From Eubacteriales bacterium (GTDB lineage Bacteria; Bacillota; Clostridia; Saccharofermentanales; UBA5734), in contig JAQUDJ010000010.1 of assembly GCA_028685755.1 (NCBI GenBank), forward strand, positions 1 to 32,852: 32,852 bases of DNA. The letters are read 5' to 3'. This document shows positions 8,736-17,218 of the stretch, piece after piece (the first letter of the stretch is position 1; each line of letters starts with the position of its first letter). Both the position numbers and the translations under genes were made by a program. Under the pieces are notes generated by a model that was not told the origin of the DNA, did no database searches, and saw nothing but the letters and a program-made list of their open reading frames with translations.

Positions 8736-9227
8736 ATGAAGAGATTATCGATTATTCTAATTGTTTTAATCATGGGTGTCAGCGGGTGCTCGAGCAAATC
8801 TACCGAAATGAAAAGTACAGACGTCATTTCAGGGTATCTATTTATTATTGACCAGTTATTCGCGCAAGCCCACAATGATATTGAGAACAATGACATGAAA
8901 TATTTGGCTGTAGACACCACTCAAATGATTGAAATGAATGAAGCTGATAAGGCTCAACTGCTTTCAAGACTTTCAGAAAAATATGGTTATGAGCTGTTGG
9001 ATAAAACTTATGAACAACTGGTCAGGGAGAATCTAATTGTTAATAACGTATTTTCTAATGGCGCCTTAATTCAAATTAAAAATATCACGTTAAAAGCAAG
9101 TACAATCACTGCTGATGCTTCCATTTACTTTGCCGCTTTGGGTGGCCATGGGTTTAACAGAGTACAAATTGAATTTTCAAATGGTCAATGGCAAATACAA
9201 AAAACAGGTGAGACCTGGGTTGCATAG
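8736..9227 (+). CDS. small predicted lipoprotein, unknown function
   Basis: Lipoprotein signal MKRLSIILIVLIMGVSGCSS; preceded by TAGGAG. Confidence 0.7.
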   Translation: MKRLSIILIVLIMGVSGCSSKSTEMKSTDVISGYLFIIDQLFAQAHNDIENNDMKYLAVDTTQMIEMNEADKAQLLSRLSEKYGYELLDKTYEQLVRENLIVNNVFSNGALIQIKNITLKASTITADASIYFAALGGHGFNRVQIEFSNGQWQIQKTGETWVA

Positions 9228-9244
9228 TCAAATATTTGGACTTT

Positions 9245-9270
9245 ATTCGAAATTGGCGGATAGTACGAAG
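9245..9270 (-). repeat. 26-bp intergenic motif, copy 1
   Basis: attcgaaattggcggatagtacgaag; related to the reverse complements of 10097-10122 and 10936-10961. Confidence 0.5.
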
Positions 9271-9404
9271 GAATAGCTATTGAGTTTACACCCAGAAACC
9301 TGATTTTCCATGTGCAACAAACATGCTACCAATAGTTGCGAAATAGTTGGTAGTAGAAACCAGTTTTGTTTTGATACATTTTTGGAACAAGGAGGAATAA
9401 ATAT

Positions 9405-9749
9405 ATGTCAATCGTTGCGTCAAGTATAGCTCTATTATTCGGACTATCATTAATGGCCCTGTTTGTTTTCTTAATTATTCTGATTATACGTGCTCTTTTG
9501 AAATACATTAACTCGAAAGATGTTCGAAAAGAAAAATCAGAAGCACGTAGGTCTATTGGACAAGTATTAAAGCAGCACCGAACTAGCTGCAAAATAACAC
9601 AAGAATTTGTAGCTGAAACCATTGGAGTGAGCAGGCAAGCAGTATCGAAATGGGAAAGCGGAACGTCCGACCCAAGTACATCAAATTTACTCGCACTCGC
9701 AAAACTGTATGGCATATCAGCAGAGGAATTGCTGAAAGAAATTGAATAA
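9405..9749 (+). CDS. membrane-anchored XRE-family HTH regulator (N-terminal TM, C-terminal HTH)
   Basis: N-terminal hydrophobic helix then IGQVLKQHRTSCKITQEFVAETIGVSRQAVSKWESGTSDPSTSNLLALAKLYG; GGAGG RBS. Confidence 0.85.
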   Translation: MSIVASSIALLFGLSLMALFVFLIILIIRALLKYINSKDVRKEKSEARRSIGQVLKQHRTSCKITQEFVAETIGVSRQAVSKWESGTSDPSTSNLLALAKLYGISAEELLKEIE

Positions 9750-9795
9750 GCGAAAATAATATTCATCAACCGCAAATCAAAGAAGGAAAATCAAA

Positions 9796-10050
9796 ATGAA
9801 CATACGAAAAATTACAAATTTATCCGAAGCACTAATGATTATTGGAGCTCTGTTGGCATTTCTTCTCTATGCTATTCCAGAAGTGAACATTTATTTTGGA
9901 ATCATCATACTATTTTCTGCTGCAGCTATTGTAGCCGGAATGTATTTGAAGTTCAAATATTACAGATGCCCGCATTGTCATTCACTTTTGCCTTTGAGAA
10001 CATCTTCATTTCCTGTGTACTGCCCCGAATGCGGGGAAAAAATCGAATAA
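9796..10050 (+). CDS. small membrane protein with C-terminal zinc ribbon
   Basis: Two hydrophobic segments then YRCPHCHSLLPLRTSSFPVYCPECGEKIE (CPxC...CPEC). Confidence 0.75.
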   Translation: MNIRKITNLSEALMIIGALLAFLLYAIPEVNIYFGIIILFSAAAIVAGMYLKFKYYRCPHCHSLLPLRTSSFPVYCPECGEKIE

Positions 10051-10096
10051 TGTGTTTTTAAGCAAGAATTTGCTTTTTGCCAGCAAATGTTGAGTA

Positions 10097-10122
10097 TTTC
10101 GTACTAGGCCGCTATTGAGAAC
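10097..10122 (+). repeat. 26-bp intergenic motif, copy 2
   Basis: tttcgtactaggccgctattgagaac; 20/26 identical to 10936-10961. Confidence 0.55.
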
Positions 10123-10184
10123 AAAGTGAATTCATATCTTATGACAATTAAAGTGTTTACATTGACTGATAGGGAGATAATACT

Positions 10185-10871
10185 ATGCAATCAAGACATA
10201 TACTGATTTTAAGTATTATGGTTGTTTTTTCATTATTAATTGTTGGTTGCAATGTTAAAGACCAAACTGGTTTAGAAAATATTAGACAAGAAATTAATGG
10301 GCTGAAGGCAGATGCTTTGCAACAGGAAATTTTGTTAGAGAATATCGAAATTTCAATCAAAGACATAGAGGCATTGAAAGCTCAAAATGATGAATTGAAA
10401 AGAGAGATATTGAGACTCGACGAATTAATCAATTTGAATGAATCGCATGGAGATTTAACTCAGTTGACTCTTCATGAGCAAGAGAAATATGAAGAATTCA
10501 AGACGTCATATGATGATGTTGTTTTAGTTGGTCTAAAACCAATCTCAGTTTGCAAAATGTATCTTTATGCTTCACTTGTTAAAGAATATGAAACTGAATA
10601 TGAACTGTATACCACAAATGAAGCATCTGTACTTTGGTCAAAAGAAGAGGATAAGAATATTCCAAACGAACACAGATTGCAGGAATTCGATATTTTTAAG
10701 GATATTTACGATGTTGGCATTATATTTTCAGAATCCAACGCAGAACAGGCAACAATAACTTGGAAAAGTAAGAATGGAAATGCTGATGAAAAACTGGGTG
10801 CAATAACCTATGGATTCAGTTTAGTGAAAGATGGCGATGCTTGGAAAGTGAATTTCCTGCCGATGCAATAG
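10185..10871 (+). CDS. predicted lipoprotein with coiled-coil region
   Basis: Signal/lipobox SLLIVGCN, followed by a Leu/Glu-rich heptad-like segment. Confidence 0.7.
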   Translation: MQSRHILILSIMVVFSLLIVGCNVKDQTGLENIRQEINGLKADALQQEILLENIEISIKDIEALKAQNDELKREILRLDELINLNESHGDLTQLTLHEQEKYEEFKTSYDDVVLVGLKPISVCKMYLYASLVKEYETEYELYTTNEASVLWSKEEDKNIPNEHRLQEFDIFKDIYDVGIIFSESNAEQATITWKSKNGNADEKLGAITYGFSLVKDGDAWKVNFLPMQ

Positions 10872-10935
10872 AATAGGATTAGATATCAACGAGTTGATTT
10901 ATGGTTAGATTATTCGAGAAGGATGCAAAAGCCAT

Positions 10936-10961
10936 CTTCGCACTTAGCCGCTATTACGAAC
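10936..10961 (+). repeat. 26-bp intergenic motif, copy 3
   Basis: cttcgcacttagccgctattacgaac. Confidence 0.55.
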
Positions 10962-11089
10962 TGTAAATCAACAAACACTAACCAGCACATTCGAAGTCTT
11001 CAAGCTTTTATATGGAAGTGTCTGAAATCAACATAATTGTCTATTGCTGCCATTATCTTAAAGATATATTTTCCATTGATTTTAAAATG

Positions 11090-11124
11090 AAAAGGGCCGG
11101 CGGCATAACCGCTGACCCTTTTTT
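11090..11124 (+). terminator. rho-independent terminator
   Basis: GGGCCGGCGG-cataa-CCGCTGACCC followed by TTTTTT. Confidence 0.75.
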
Positions 11125-11198
11125 GGTACAAACTTAATGTATTAAATTGTTGTGCATTGATTCATGGCTTTTACTGTGAATTATCTGATAATTTCAAA

Positions 11199-11239
11199 TT
11201 TGCACCCGTTAACGGAACCCGTTAGAATTTTTCAGCAGG
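11199..11239 (-). repeat. right copy of 41-bp inverted repeat flanking the accessory island
   Basis: tttgcacccgttaacggaacccgttagaatttttcagcagg. Confidence 0.9.
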
Positions 11240-11356
11240 TTTTTTTATGTAACGATGAATACGGCGGATAACTTGTCGAATGCTATACTGTAAAAAACTC
11301 GCAAATTTCCCACATAAGCCGAACATTTCTCAAACCATGAGAAAGCTGAATACGCG

Positions 11357-12952
11357 ATGTTTGAATTACATGCACCAACCCTGATCATAGCGACTTTAGT
11401 CGTTAACATATCACTGATTATCCAATTATTTGCAATTGCCCTATATCGAAAATCGAAAGCCATCGGTTTATTTACCATTGCTTTTGTAAACTCGTTAATC
11501 GGGTTAGCGGTCTATATCAGTTCAACGCAAAGTCCCAATTCTCCGATTCGAATTTTAGCTAATTTATTGTTGTTTAGTGTATATTTACTACTTAGTTCAG
11601 GGATTCGACAATTCTTTGACATGCCAATATGGCCCAAACGGCACTGGATATACGTTGCAGTTTTATTAATAGGCTTTATATATTTAAGCTATATTCAGCA
11701 CGCCCCCGTGATAAGAAACAGTTTATTTTCGATCATGACCATCACGGTCATCCTTGATGGTCTGATTGCTTTAAGTGTCAAATTTAAGTCCATTAAATCG
11801 TTGCGCGTGTTGATTGCCAAACTTTTATTTTCATTTCACATTTTGACTTCTATTATTCGTCTGATTTTGATTTATATTCAGCACGAAGCCTATACCAATC
11901 TACTCGATGGCAGCTTGGTTTCATCATATTCATTACTTGTGGCACTTTTCAACTTCGGGATTTGGATTGCAGGTATTATCTTACTCGATTTTTCCCGGAT
12001 CACAGATACCCTTGAATCGCAAAAGCGCGTGTTGGAAGAAGTTGTATTAAAAGACAACCTAACCGGGCTTTATAATCGTAATTACTTAGATCGTGAATTG
12101 GACTTTTATATTGATACGGCAAATCGATATGCAGAACCATTCAGTATGGTGTTGATCGACATTGATTATTTCAAGCGTATCAATGATCAACATGGCCACG
12201 ATATTGGCGACCTGGTTCTGATTGAACTAGCTGAAATAATCAAAAAATCTATTCGCAATTCTGATCGTGCTTTTCGGTGGGGCGGTGAAGAATTTTTAAT
12301 TGTACTGCCGATGACAAATCAAATTGGTGCCAGGCACCTAGCTGATCAACTCATTCAAACAATCCAAAACCGTAATATTGGTACGATTAAGTCTCTTACC
12401 GTCAGCATGGGTATCGCAGAACATCTGCGTTTTGAACCGAAAGACATCTGGTTTAAACGAGTTGATATGTCTCTCTACCACGCAAAGAATAATGGCCGCA
12501 ATCAAATCGCAGAATGGGAAATATCAGATCAATTGCCGATGAATTTGATTAAGTTAGATTGGCACAAACAATGGGAATGTGGCAATGATTTAATAGATCA
12601 AGAGCATATTGAGTTAGTCGATATGGGCAATCGATTACTTGATTTAACGTTAACGAAGGCTAGTCAAACTGAGCTGAAAATACATTTTGACAAGTTAATT
12701 GATCATTTGCAAATTCATTTTGAGAATGAGGAAAAATTTCTACTTCATAATCAATACACAGGATATGAAGTACATCGCCAGCAACATCAAAATATCATGA
12801 ATCAATTTGATACAGCTCGTTTATTATTAGTTCAAGAAGCGCTCGACCCGACTGCACTTTTTAATTTAATGATGGGGAAATTCATATTTGGCCATCTCAT
12901 GACGGCAGATGTCGAATTTTTCGAATTCACGCGCTCCAAAAAAAATAGATAA
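11357..12952 (+). CDS. membrane GGDEF diguanylate cyclase fused to C-terminal bacteriohemerythrin
   Basis: N-terminal TM region; NLTGLYNRNYLD...RWGGEEFLIVLP; then WECGNDLIDQEHIELVDMGN...HFENEEKFL...HRQQHQ...GHLMTADVEFF hemerythrin ligand pattern. Confidence 0.9.
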   Translation: MFELHAPTLIIATLVVNISLIIQLFAIALYRKSKAIGLFTIAFVNSLIGLAVYISSTQSPNSPIRILANLLLFSVYLLLSSGIRQFFDMPIWPKRHWIYVAVLLIGFIYLSYIQHAPVIRNSLFSIMTITVILDGLIALSVKFKSIKSLRVLIAKLLFSFHILTSIIRLILIYIQHEAYTNLLDGSLVSSYSLLVALFNFGIWIAGIILLDFSRITDTLESQKRVLEEVVLKDNLTGLYNRNYLDRELDFYIDTANRYAEPFSMVLIDIDYFKRINDQHGHDIGDLVLIELAEIIKKSIRNSDRAFRWGGEEFLIVLPMTNQIGARHLADQLIQTIQNRNIGTIKSLTVSMGIAEHLRFEPKDIWFKRVDMSLYHAKNNGRNQIAEWEISDQLPMNLIKLDWHKQWECGNDLIDQEHIELVDMGNRLLDLTLTKASQTELKIHFDKLIDHLQIHFENEEKFLLHNQYTGYEVHRQQHQNIMNQFDTARLLLVQEALDPTALFNLMMGKFIFGHLMTADVEFFEFTRSKKNR

Positions 12953-12959
12953 AAAACGT

Positions 12960-13997
12960 TCAGCGACTCTCGGTTTTGCCATCAGCATAGCGGGCAAATC
13001 GCTTCAGATCGCTACCATGTACTGGATCTGAACGATCCCATGGCCAACCGCCAAATTGTGTTTGCCGATAATCCGCAAACGCTTTGGTGATTTCATCTTG
13101 AGTGTTCATCACGAAGGGGCCATATTGAACGATTGGTTCTATAATAGGTTCACCTTCAAGTAGTAATAAGAACGCTACATCAGAACCAGTATTTTCGACG
13201 GTAAAAGCACTTGAGCCATCGAGGTTAATGCCTTGATTCATCTTTAATTGGCTATTTTCACCAGTCTCTCGACTTGCCAAGGCAATCTGATTTCCTTGAT
13301 AAAAGTATAAATTTCGTGAAATCGTAGCATTAACAGCCTCGAGTTCAAAGCTTCCGCCAGCTGAGATTTCAATTTCTAAAATCCGCACATGATGGGTTGG
13401 ATTTGCAGCCCATGAATCTGGGGCGGGTTGGATAGCCACTCTGTCATGCAGTGCGCCTGCGACGAGACGATACCGGACTGTTGTAGCGTTGCTTGCTGTT
13501 TCTTCCCAGACTGGGACATCTTCTGCCCACAGCATTTTATAATGTGGCGTACAGAGTTTTTTGTTGGCAGGTAAATTCAACCAAATCTGGAACAATTCGG
13601 TCGGATTGGGTTGATTTTTGTGAAGTAGGGGAAACATCTCAGCGTGTTGGAGGCCACTACCTGCAGTCATCCATTGCACGTCGCCGGCACCATACCGTCC
13701 AGCAGCACCATGTGAATCCGAATGGTCGATCATTCCTTGTAAGACAACTGTCACTGTTTCAAATCCACGGTGCGGATGGACCGGGAATCCGGGGACTTGT
13801 TCGCCATGGTACATGCGGTAACCGTCTTTAGGTGCAAAATCATTGCCGAGATTTCGATCTTTTAATGCGTCTTGCGATACACCGAGTTGAGGTGTACCTG
13901 CCGGGTATTTATCAAGGTGATGCGCGCAAAAAAGAAATGGGTTATTAGTCGGCCAATGCAAATCAAGATTATAAGTTGACTTAAATACTTTTTTCAT
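12960..13997 (-). CDS. pirin family protein
   Basis: GFPVHPHRGFETVTVVLQGMIDHSDSHGAAGRYGAGDVQWMTAGSGLQHAEMFP. Start taken at MKKVFKSTYNLDLHW (13997) rather than 14030. Confidence 0.92.
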   Translation of the reverse strand: MKKVFKSTYNLDLHWPTNNPFLFCAHHLDKYPAGTPQLGVSQDALKDRNLGNDFAPKDGYRMYHGEQVPGFPVHPHRGFETVTVVLQGMIDHSDSHGAAGRYGAGDVQWMTAGSGLQHAEMFPLLHKNQPNPTELFQIWLNLPANKKLCTPHYKMLWAEDVPVWEETASNATTVRYRLVAGALHDRVAIQPAPDSWAANPTHHVRILEIEISAGGSFELEAVNATISRNLYFYQGNQIALASRETGENSQLKMNQGINLDGSSAFTVENTGSDVAFLLLLEGEPIIEPIVQYGPFVMNTQDEITKAFADYRQTQFGGWPWDRSDPVHGSDLKRFARYADGKTESR

Positions 13998-14324
13998 AGA
14001 ACAGACCTCGATTAGACCACCATGGATCATTCATTTATTTAAATTCATCGTCCTTAACTTTAGAATAACTGTCATGCGTGGCAATTGCTGTATGCCTAGA
14101 TACATTATAACCATAAAATTGACTTGACAGATATCCGGAACGATTATTATTAACATTTAATTATCAAGAAGCAACAAAGTGTCATCGATCAATACGCTTT
14201 CTCTTCAAAACGTAAAATAGTACAAAGACTCGTCGGTCCGTTGCTTGTTGCCTTCTCTTGCGACCGCTATAATTTGCATAGCTGTCGCTAGTTAAGGTGT
14301 TTTGAGCGGGCTTGAGGAGCAAAA

Positions 14325-15425
14325 ATGACAAACGAAATGCAATACCAATCACTTTTTGAACAAACAAAATTAAAAATCACCGCTGTTGATACACGACACA
14401 TCAATCAAGCCAATCAGCGCCTCGATTCATTAGTCAAACCGCCGCGGAGTCTTGGCCATCTTGAAGATTTAGCTGCACGATTATCCGCAATCGGTGGCAA
14501 AATTGGACATCGAATTGAGAAAAGATGCGTATTGGTGTGTGCTTCTGACAATGGGGTAGTTGCCGAAGGCGTTTCAAGTGCGCCACAGGTCGTCACCGCG
14601 CTCCAAACGCTCAATATTCTCAATGGTGTAGCGGGTGTATCCGTTTTAGCTCGCCAATTTAAGACCGACCTCATTGTTGTAGATTTAGGCATCGTTTCAG
14701 ATATTGAGCATCCGGATCTGATTATGCGCAAAATTGCTTATTCGACTGGCAATATCGCCAAGGAACGGGCAATGACTGCAGAACAAGCCGCTCGGGCGAT
14801 CGAGACGGGCATTGAACTTGTAAACGCACTAATTGACCAAGGCTATCAGGCTATTGGTATTGGGGAAATGGGCATCGGCAACACGACAACCAGCAGTGCC
14901 GTTCTTGCAGTTTTACTTGATCTGCCGTTGTCTGAGATCGGCCAAACAGTTGGACGTGGCGCCGGCTTAACAGACCAAGATTTCGAACACAAAATTGCAG
15001 TCATTCGCCAGGCGATTCAAGTTAACCAGCCCAATCGACATGATGTCGTTGACATCTTAGCCAAAGTGGGCGGATTTGATCTCGCTGCAATGACCGGCGC
15101 GTACCTAGGTGCGGCGGCCAGACGAATTCCGGTGGCAATTGATGGTTTTATTTCTGTTGTTGCAGCCCTCTGTGCCGTTCATATTGAACCCCTCGTCCGC
15201 GATTATTTATTTGCGTCCCACGAATCCTTCGAACGTGGCTATGCGTTAGCGATTAGCGCATTAGACCTCACTGCGCCACTCAAACTCGACATGCGTTTAG
15301 GCGAGGGAAGCGGTTGTCCGCTGCTATTTGCCTTGATGGACGCCGCAAGTACCGTGATCGCTGATATGGCAACGTTAAGTGGCACCGGAATCGAATTAGA
15401 CTATTCGAACGATGTAAATTTCTGA
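14325..15425 (+). CDS. cobT: nicotinate-nucleotide--dimethylbenzimidazole phosphoribosyltransferase
   Basis: LVKPPRSLGHLEDLAARLSAIGG, GIGEMGIGNTTTSSAV, LDMRLGEGSGCPLLFALMDAA. Confidence 0.95.
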   Translation: MTNEMQYQSLFEQTKLKITAVDTRHINQANQRLDSLVKPPRSLGHLEDLAARLSAIGGKIGHRIEKRCVLVCASDNGVVAEGVSSAPQVVTALQTLNILNGVAGVSVLARQFKTDLIVVDLGIVSDIEHPDLIMRKIAYSTGNIAKERAMTAEQAARAIETGIELVNALIDQGYQAIGIGEMGIGNTTTSSAVLAVLLDLPLSEIGQTVGRGAGLTDQDFEHKIAVIRQAIQVNQPNRHDVVDILAKVGGFDLAAMTGAYLGAAARRIPVAIDGFISVVAALCAVHIEPLVRDYLFASHESFERGYALAISALDLTAPLKLDMRLGEGSGCPLLFALMDAASTVIADMATLSGTGIELDYSNDVNF

Positions 15426-16012
15426 TGCGGATTTTGATATCAGGTGGCTGTAAAAATGGCAAATCCTCGATTGCTGAAAATTGGATTGCACAGGCTCATG
15501 CTTTAGATCCGAAGCAACCGTTGTATTATTTAGCCACGATGATACCGCGTGATGACGAAGATACGTTACGCATTAAACGTCATCAAATTCAGCGAAGCCA
15601 TTTGCCTTTTCAAACCATTGAGATTGAACGCGATATCTTCAATCAAATTAGCTTATGTAACCCACATGGATTTTTTCTCCTAGATAGCACGACTGCGCTC
15701 CTCCAAAATGAACTGTTTCATTGGCAAGATCCGTTTGAAGTTGATACACAGGCAGGCCAACGTGTTGCAGCTGATCTGTGTCAATTGGCCACCCGATTGG
15801 ATAATCTCATGATCGTCAGCGATTATATCTATTCAGACGCCTTCTTTTATGATCCTGTGACGGAGTTGTTTCGAGAAGAACTTGCCCAGGTTGATCGAGC
15901 CATTGCGACCTGTTGCGATGTGGTCGTTGAAATATGCGCGGGGCGAGCTATAGTTCACAAGGGTCAAGATCTCCTTAGTCTGATGGATTATCATGTGCTC
16001 AATGCCGTGTGA
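15425..16012 (+). CDS. CobU-family adenosylcobinamide kinase/guanylyltransferase-like protein (copy 1)
   Basis: ISGGCKNGKSSIAE P-loop, YLATMIPRDDEDTLRIKRHQIQR. Confidence 0.85.
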   Translation: MRILISGGCKNGKSSIAENWIAQAHALDPKQPLYYLATMIPRDDEDTLRIKRHQIQRSHLPFQTIEIERDIFNQISLCNPHGFFLLDSTTALLQNELFHWQDPFEVDTQAGQRVAADLCQLATRLDNLMIVSDYIYSDAFFYDPVTELFREELAQVDRAIATCCDVVVEICAGRAIVHKGQDLLSLMDYHVLNAV

Positions 16013-16025
16013 GAAGGGGTAAAAG

Positions 16026-16829
16026 ATGAATAGTATCAGAGGGTTCTGGATGGCCTTAGGGATGTTCTCAATCTTACCAGTCCCACTATCAAAGATCTGG
16101 GATGAACAGGCCAAACCATGGATGATGTCTGCTTTGCCTCTAGTTGGCTTATTTATTGGGCTAATCACAGGCTTGCTCCAACTACTTTTCACATGGCTTG
16201 TTGTACCGATTTGGCTTCAGGCGGTCCTGATTGTTTTAATTTATCAAAAATTAACCGGGTTTATTCATTTAGATGGCTTGATGGATACAAGTGATGCGCT
16301 TGGCTCCCAAGCCCAATTGGAAAAACGACTCGCGATCCTCAAAGATCCACATGTTGGTTCTTTTGCCGTGCTCACGCTGGTTTTTGTGTTAATGATCCAA
16401 GTAGCTTCTGTATTGACGCTCAGCAGCAACCAATTACTCAGTTTCAACTGGGCTTGGCAAGTTGCACCGTGGCTATTGATACCCGTCGTATCGCGTGCTT
16501 TGGTTAGCCTATTCGTACTTCATACAAAACGTGTCGTCACTCAAGGCTTAGCTCAATCCTTTCGCGAACGGACGACGGCTAAACAATCGATTTTACCGAT
16601 TTCCATGTTAGTGATCGCTTTTGTTGGAGTTGCTAGCTTAGCCATATGGACTGGTCAAGCCGAGTTGTTGCTGATTTTGATGATGGAAATTTTGACTGGT
16701 ATTGTGGCTTTTAACTGTGTCCATCGAGCCTTTAGTGGCATTTCGGGTGATTTAGCTGGTTATATCGTGGTGATCAGTGAAACGGCGGCATTACTGAGCT
16801 GGGCGCTGCTTGTAGGGGGCTTATCATGA
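16026..16829 (+). CDS. cobS: adenosylcobinamide-GDP ribazoletransferase
   Basis: FWMALGMFSILPVP, GFIHLDGLMDTSDALGS, LKDPHVGSFAVLTL. Confidence 0.92.
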   Translation: MNSIRGFWMALGMFSILPVPLSKIWDEQAKPWMMSALPLVGLFIGLITGLLQLLFTWLVVPIWLQAVLIVLIYQKLTGFIHLDGLMDTSDALGSQAQLEKRLAILKDPHVGSFAVLTLVFVLMIQVASVLTLSSNQLLSFNWAWQVAPWLLIPVVSRALVSLFVLHTKRVVTQGLAQSFRERTTAKQSILPISMLVIAFVGVASLAIWTGQAELLLILMMEILTGIVAFNCVHRAFSGISGDLAGYIVVISETAALLSWALLVGGLS

Positions 16830-17218
16830 CAGGGTTGCGGTTTGTGATTGGTGGTGCCTATCAGGGCAAGTTAGGTTTTGTGCTCGCCCAGCAAAATCTG
16901 CAAGCAACACAGGTTTTTACCTGTGGGCTAGACACACTTGAAATTGATTGGAGTTTACCGGTGATTGATAAGTTGCATCTGCTGTTTTGGGCACAGCAAC
17001 AGAAGGGTATCGACTCGCAAAAATACCTCGAATCGCATCGCGAGAAACTCTTAGATCACTGGCTTATTTGTGATGATCTATCGGCAGGTGTCGTCCCAAT
17101 TGATGCGAAGACCCGCATGTGGCGCGAAACCACCGGTCGCTGTAGCGTTTACTTAGCAACCCAAGCAGATGAGGTTTATCGAATTTTTTGTGGGTTGGCC
17201 ACAACGCTCAAACCATGA
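16826..17218 (+). CDS. second, divergent CobU-like protein
   Basis: FVIGGAYQGKLGFVL (degenerate P-loop) and C-terminal ICDDLSAGVVPIDAKTRMWRETTGR...TQADEVYRIFCGLATTLK, typical of the CobU C-terminus. Confidence 0.75.
   Translation: MTGLRFVIGGAYQGKLGFVLAQQNLQATQVFTCGLDTLEIDWSLPVIDKLHLLFWAQQQKGIDSQKYLESHREKLLDHWLICDDLSAGVVPIDAKTRMWRETTGRCSVYLATQADEVYRIFCGLATTLKP

Larger units (their letters stand above)
5840..11239. mobile_element. putative accessory island / atypical mobile element bounded by 41-bp inverted repeats
   Basis: Inverted repeats at both edges, internal transposase-like gene, AT-rich intergenic DNA, and frequent AGA/AGG Arg codons in 6207-8563 compared with mostly CGN in flanking genes. 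No target-site duplication seen. Confidence 0.45.

Noticed and set aside
9326-9775. 149-aa minus-strand ORF
   Set aside because: Antisense to the convincing HTH gene at 9405-9749; judged a shadow ORF.
10903-10983. integron attC-like site (GGTTAG...CTAACC around motif copy 3)
   Set aside because: Core order is GTTRRRY-like then YYAAC-like, the reverse of canonical attC, and no integron integrase is in the window.
10871-11356. possible c-di-GMP (GEMM) riboswitch upstream of the GGDEF gene
   Set aside because: No GEMM-like conserved core seen; the structure there is explained by the terminator and the inverted repeat.
14031-14324. possible cobalamin riboswitch upstream of cobT
   Set aside because: No recognisable B12-box or riboswitch core by eye; a covariance search would be decisive.
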